Shown: one piece after another, positions 60,445 to 64,000 of the stretch
Layout: every line of letters begins with the position of its first letter
Numbering within the stretch: the stretch's first letter is position 1
Source of the DNA: Ruminococcaceae bacterium UBA1375
GTDB taxonomy: Bacteria > Bacillota > Clostridia > Oscillospirales > Ruminococcaceae
DNA: 64,000 nucleotides
Direction: 5' to 3'
Assembly: GCA_002305795.1 (NCBI GenBank)
Contig: DBRF01000012.1
Coordinates: forward strand, 52,923-116,922
Notes under the pieces: model-generated
The model's database searches: none
What the model was told of the DNA's origin: nothing
What the model saw: only the letters and a program-made list of their open reading frames with translations
Position numbers and translations under genes: made by a program

Positions 60445-63075
60445 TTACTTCAACCTTCCCGCATACTGCACTCCCAGGCAGAGCAGGGCGCTGATCAGCT
60501 CGTAAACGCATAAGAACAGGTTGTTGATCTGTCCCACCCCACCCAGCAGGGTAAACAGCACAAACAGGGCTACCCCCAGTCCGGCGCTGATGAGGTACAG
60601 CCAGCGCCCGGCGTGGATGGGACGGCCCAGCACCTTGGCGCAGAGCACCGAATAAATCTGGCTGGCCAGCCGTCCGTTGTGGCAGACCAGTGCTGGTGCG
60701 GTTTCGGCAGGCTCCAGGGAAGCGTCCAGTTCCTTGGACAGGCGGCTGGGCACCACCGCAAAGGTTTCCAAGGGCAGGTCAAAGATTTTGGCCAGCTGCT
60801 CCTGAGTCAGGATGGGGTCCACGGTGCGGACCACCGCCAGCACATTGTTGTTGTACAGGTCGATGAGCATATTGCGGATGTCCTCGCTGTAGCCTAAGCC
60901 CAGGATGAACACCCCGCTGAGCTCCCCGCTGGCGGAGAGATACACCAGATTCCGGTTCTGCTCCAGGTACCGATCCTCATAGTCCTTGCTGGGTACGTCG
61001 ATACCGTGGTGGACCATCAGTTCCCGGGAGCCGATGAGGATCCGCCGGTCGTTGACCCAGGCGGAGATGCCCATGCCGTCCTCGTAGGAAATGCTGTCCA
61101 CCGGGGAAAGGTAGTCGGTGTGGTTGCCGATAATCTTCAAAAACACACAGCCCAGCACGCTCTTGGTTCGGCAGAGAACGCTGGTAGCGTCCAGGATGGC
61201 GTGGTCAATGGGGGTGTTGGAAAAGGTCTTAATGCCGTAAAGGGTGATGTTTTTAGGGTAGAACAAATCCGCCGCATCCAGCACCAGGGAGTTGACCCCC
61301 TCAAACTGCTCCACTGCCTTTCCTCCCAGCACGGCGCCTCCCATGCGGGACAGGGTCTTGGCGGTGGTGTACAGGGGGAAGGAGGTCAAAAACAGGCCGA
61401 TGGCCCCGGCGCTCACCGCCAAACAACCGGTAAAGACGGTAAAGGCGGCGTAGATGTCTCCCCAGAAGAAAGCCAGCACCCCGGCCAGCAGGGAGAGGAT
61501 CAAAAAGGTGGGGGTGGTGATCTTCACCGTTTTGTCCCCAAAGTTGTTGCTGAAGGACTCCTTCACAAACCCGGACAGGAAATCAGTTTTCCGGCTTTCC
61601 GCCATCCAGGCCCGCTCTTCCAGTCCCCCGGGGCGGACCAAATCCTCCGCCAAAGACTGGTTCTTTTCAATGGTCACGGAATATTTGTCGTACTGGGCCG
61701 GGGAAGACACCACCTTGAAGTTGGTGATTACCGCCCGGTACTCCATCAGCTTGCCAATGGCCCCGAACAACAGCTCAAACAGCACCACCGGCACATAGAG
61801 GTAAACGCCGCTGCCGCCTAAGGCTGCGGGGTCCACCACCAGCAGCACCACCGAGAAGACGATGACCATCACCATGGCCAGGGAAATCAAGCTGTCCCGG
61901 GAAGCCTTGCCCGGCCGCAAGGTGACGAATCCGTTTTTCATCCGGTCCAGGGTCAACACAAACCCCAGCACTGCGCAGACCAGCTGGGCGATGCAGGGCA
62001 CCATGGCGCCGAACTGCTCCAAGGGGGTGCCTTCCCAGCTTCCCACCAGGGTGAAGCCCAGGCTGATCAAAAACACCACAGCCAGCCCCACCAGCTTCCA
62101 GACTCCCCGGCGGAAGGTCTTTTTAAAGGCCCCGGCAAATTCCTCCGCCTGGTCCAGGGAGCGAAATTCCTCAAATTCGTAATCCCCATCGGGGATGACC
62201 TCTTCCGGTTCCGGCAGGGGAGGCTGCTTTTTATGCCGCTTTTCCTTTCCTTCCGGTACCTCTGCGGTGGCCTCCAGGGTGTCCATGGAGGGGAAATGGT
62301 GGGTTTGAGCCGTTCCCTTCTCCGGCTGAGACGGGGCCGCTTCCGCTTTTTGGGCCGGCTTTTCCGGCTGGGTCCGGGAAATCTGCCCGGTCTGGCCGGT
62401 GTGGAACTGTTTCAGCTTTTCCTGCAATGCTGCGGTGCGCTCTTTGGACATTCCCACCGCCGGAAAAGTCTTCAGCGCATCGGGAGAGGACACCGGCATC
62501 TGCTGGCCCTCTTCCAAATGAGGCGGGGTTTTTAAGGTAAAGCCTTGGATCATCTCTTCCCGGCGGCGGCGGAAATTGTCGTATTCCTCCGCTTTTTCCT
62601 CCAGGGTTTCCGCTGCCCCGGAGGGGGCGGGCTCTTCTGGCTTTTTCTCCACCGCCGGGGCAGGCTGAGCCGGTTTAGGCTGGGCAGGGACCTTTTCAAA
62701 CTCCCTGGTAGACCACAGAGGAGAGCGAACCTTTCCCTGCTCTCTTTGATGCTGGCGCAGCGCTTCTTCGTCCAGGGTAAACCGGCCGGCAGAAGACGCA
62801 GCCGGTTCCTTTTCCGAAGAGGTGACCGCCGGTTTTTGTTCCGCCGCAGCGGCTGCCGGTTCAGGCTTAGACGGCGGTGTTTGTTCTGCGGCAGGAGCCT
62901 TCTTTTCCGACTTGGGTTCCGCCGCCGGGGCAGCGGGATGGTGGCCTAAAATCTCATCCAGCAAACTTTGAGTGTCGTAACGCCGGGCCTGCCGGTAGGC
63001 TTCCTGCTTTTGTTGGCTTTCCTTTTGTTTTAGTTCTTCCAAAATATCATCTACAGAATATTTCTGTTCCGACAT
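60445..63075 (-). CDS. P-type ATPase-like protein lacking the catalytic motifs (pseudo-ATPase)
   Basis: The 876-residue protein has a long Ala/Pro/Glu-rich, low-complexity cytoplasmic N terminus (to about residue 310), then helices arranged like a P-type ATPase (about 330-345, 370-390, 410-460, 540-600, then a C-terminal pair near 835-870) with P- and N-domain-like segments: GIKTF...AWVNDRRILIGSRELM and a GVFILGLGYSEDIRNML region. The hallmarks are gone: DKTGTLT is replaced by LDAADLF (D600), TGES is absent, TGD is VRTVDP and GDGxND is absent. It cannot pump by the normal cycle and may be a structural or sensing protein. Confidence 0.7.
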   Translation of the reverse strand: MSEQKYSVDDILEELKQKESQQKQEAYRQARRYDTQSLLDEILGHHPAAPAAEPKSEKKAPAAEQTPPSKPEPAAAAAEQKPAVTSSEKEPAASSAGRFTLDEEALRQHQREQGKVRSPLWSTREFEKVPAQPKPAQPAPAVEKKPEEPAPSGAAETLEEKAEEYDNFRRRREEMIQGFTLKTPPHLEEGQQMPVSSPDALKTFPAVGMSKERTAALQEKLKQFHTGQTGQISRTQPEKPAQKAEAAPSQPEKGTAQTHHFPSMDTLEATAEVPEGKEKRHKKQPPLPEPEEVIPDGDYEFEEFRSLDQAEEFAGAFKKTFRRGVWKLVGLAVVFLISLGFTLVGSWEGTPLEQFGAMVPCIAQLVCAVLGFVLTLDRMKNGFVTLRPGKASRDSLISLAMVMVIVFSVVLLVVDPAALGGSGVYLYVPVVLFELLFGAIGKLMEYRAVITNFKVVSSPAQYDKYSVTIEKNQSLAEDLVRPGGLEERAWMAESRKTDFLSGFVKESFSNNFGDKTVKITTPTFLILSLLAGVLAFFWGDIYAAFTVFTGCLAVSAGAIGLFLTSFPLYTTAKTLSRMGGAVLGGKAVEQFEGVNSLVLDAADLFYPKNITLYGIKTFSNTPIDHAILDATSVLCRTKSVLGCVFLKIIGNHTDYLSPVDSISYEDGMGISAWVNDRRILIGSRELMVHHGIDVPSKDYEDRYLEQNRNLVYLSASGELSGVFILGLGYSEDIRNMLIDLYNNNVLAVVRTVDPILTQEQLAKIFDLPLETFAVVPSRLSKELDASLEPAETAPALVCHNGRLASQIYSVLCAKVLGRPIHAGRWLYLISAGLGVALFVLFTLLGGVGQINNLFLCVYELISALLCLGVQYAGRLK

Positions 63076-63098
63076 ATACGTTCAAACTCCTTCCCCAA

Positions 63099-63878
63099 TT
63101 ACTTCGCCCCTGGGTTTTTGGCTGTTTTTCCCAATCGCTGCCGGGTCATCTCATAGAGCAGCACCCCCGCCGCCACCGAGGCGTTGAGAGAGTTGACCTG
63201 TCCCAGCATGGGCAGGCCCACCAGCACGTCCGCTTCTTCCAGCAGCAGCCGGTTGACCCCTTTTCCTTCGTTTCCCACAATGAGGCAGGCGCCCCCGGAA
63301 TAGTCCACCTGGCACCAATCAGTGCCCCCCATCTGGGCGCAGTAAAAGAAGACGCCCTGCTTTTTTAAGCTGCGGACGGTTTGGGCCAGATTGTTTACCC
63401 GGCACACCGGCACCACCGCCGCCGCCCCGGCGCTGGTTTTGTACACCGTCTGGGTCAGCCCGGCACTGCGGCGCTTGGGCAGGATCACCCCGTCCACCCC
63501 GCAGGCTTCGGCGGTGCGGAGGATGGCTCCCAGGTTGTGGGGGTCCTGGATCTCGTCGCAGAGCACCAGAAAGGGCGGATGGCCCGCCGCCTGCGCCCGA
63601 TCCAGGATCTCCTCCAGAGAAACATATTCCGCTGCGGAAAGCACTGCCGCAACTCCCTGGTGGTTCACCCCGCCGGAAAGCTGATCCAGCTTTTCTGCGC
63701 TGACCTGTTTGACTGCAACCCCCCGCTCTCTGGCTTTGGCCAAAATAGCCTTTAAACTGCCCTCTGCCGGGCCTTGCCGGACATAGACGGCGTCGATCTC
63801 TTTGCCGCTTCGCAGCAGTTCCATCACGGCGTTGCGCCCTGCCGCCACGTCCTCCCGGAGTGTTTCTTCCTGCTTCAT
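63099..63878 (-). CDS. rlmB: 23S rRNA (guanosine2251-2'-O)-methyltransferase RlmB
   Basis: RlmB methylates G2251 in the peptidyl-transferase centre. The 259-residue SpoU-family protein has the motifs LCDEIQDPHNLGAILRTAEA (motif 1), VGNEGKG (motif 2) and NSLNASVAAGVLLYE (motif 3), plus an N-terminal L30-like domain. I use ATG 63878, eight bases after GGGAG; an in-frame TTG at 63896 is less likely. A TATAAT-like box (63899-63906, minus strand) lies upstream. The pseudo-ATPase gene follows after 23 bases. Confidence 0.92.
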   Translation of the reverse strand: MKQEETLREDVAAGRNAVMELLRSGKEIDAVYVRQGPAEGSLKAILAKARERGVAVKQVSAEKLDQLSGGVNHQGVAAVLSAAEYVSLEEILDRAQAAGHPPFLVLCDEIQDPHNLGAILRTAEACGVDGVILPKRRSAGLTQTVYKTSAGAAAVVPVCRVNNLAQTVRSLKKQGVFFYCAQMGGTDWCQVDYSGGACLIVGNEGKGVNRLLLEEADVLVGLPMLGQVNSLNASVAAGVLLYEMTRQRLGKTAKNPGAK

Positions 63879-64000
63879 GGTTCGTCTCCCGTTCAACTTG
63901 GATTATATACTGTTTTATTGTAACACAACCCAAAACAAAAAACTATCCCTTTTCACAATTTTCCCCAATTTTCCACTGTAGGTGTTACAATGATGTGTGA

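Noticed and set aside
63971..64000. Promoter-like TACAAT near the window end as another dispersed repeat
   Set aside because: It resembles the start of the repeat (GTTACAATGAT) but the hairpin arm does not continue before the window ends.

Overview
The window looks like chromosomal DNA of an anaerobic, endospore-forming Firmicute of class Clostridia, most likely in or near the Oscillospirales/Ruminococcaceae. The pointers are a GC-rich genome with strong AGGAGG-type ribosome binding sites, a spoVAC-spoVAD-spoVAE operon, an archaeal-type prolyl-tRNA synthetase, a small DUF6514-like protein, and the linked orders mreBCD-PBP and pth-mfd-foldase lipoprotein. The genus assignment is inference. I see no rRNA, tRNA, CRISPR array, phage or insertion sequence.

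Layout. 1-10.3 kb (+ strand): the end of zapA, a U32 peptidase, maf, then the elongasome genes mreB-mreC-mreD-PBP2. A MinD-like ATPase without its membrane-targeting tail follows, then a methylglyoxal synthase homologue that has lost its catalytic Asp, then an AT-rich zinc-ribbon membrane protein. 10.4-23.9 kb (- strand): the most unusual part. Three paralogous TetR regulators precede an apparently continuous operon of at least 11 tightly spaced genes. It encodes five VOC-fold (glyoxalase-like) proteins, two of them fused to a rubredoxin-like CxxC...CxxC knuckle; a ROK sugar kinase; a GH1 phospho-beta-glucosidase-like enzyme; and a complete CUT2-type sugar ABC importer. Two small paralogous proteins may form its tail. 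I propose that it imports and 6-phosphorylates a beta-glucoside, cleaves it, and handles the aglycone with the VOC proteins, under TetR control. I know of no described system with this composition.

24-31 kb (- strand): an EF-G-2-like GTPase, a giant MacB-like ABC exporter with three internal repeats in its extracytoplasmic domain, and an esterase. 31-33.5 kb (+): a dispersed-repeat leader, then rsmA-hemW. 33.5-40.8 kb (-): a DUF3267-like protein, a foldase-like lipoprotein, mfd, pth, a DUF523 protein, xpt and a 38-residue membrane protein. 40.8-42.7 kb (+): spoVAC-AD-AE. 42.8-47.4 kb (-): a large GH106-like glycoside hydrolase homologue and an FUSC-family membrane protein. 47.4-55.6 kb (+): a second copy of the dispersed repeat, a GH36 alpha-galactosidase, tadA, a CPBP protease, an esterase, rarA and glyA, with a small DUF6514-like gene antisense to the end of the galactosidase. 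55.6-63.9 kb (-): proS with a probable TTG start, a YfhO-family protein, ogt, a large protein that looks like a P-type ATPase stripped of its catalytic motifs, and rlmB.

Housekeeping genes are mostly short operons separated by clear intrinsic terminators. Promoter and operator calls were made by eye against consensus.
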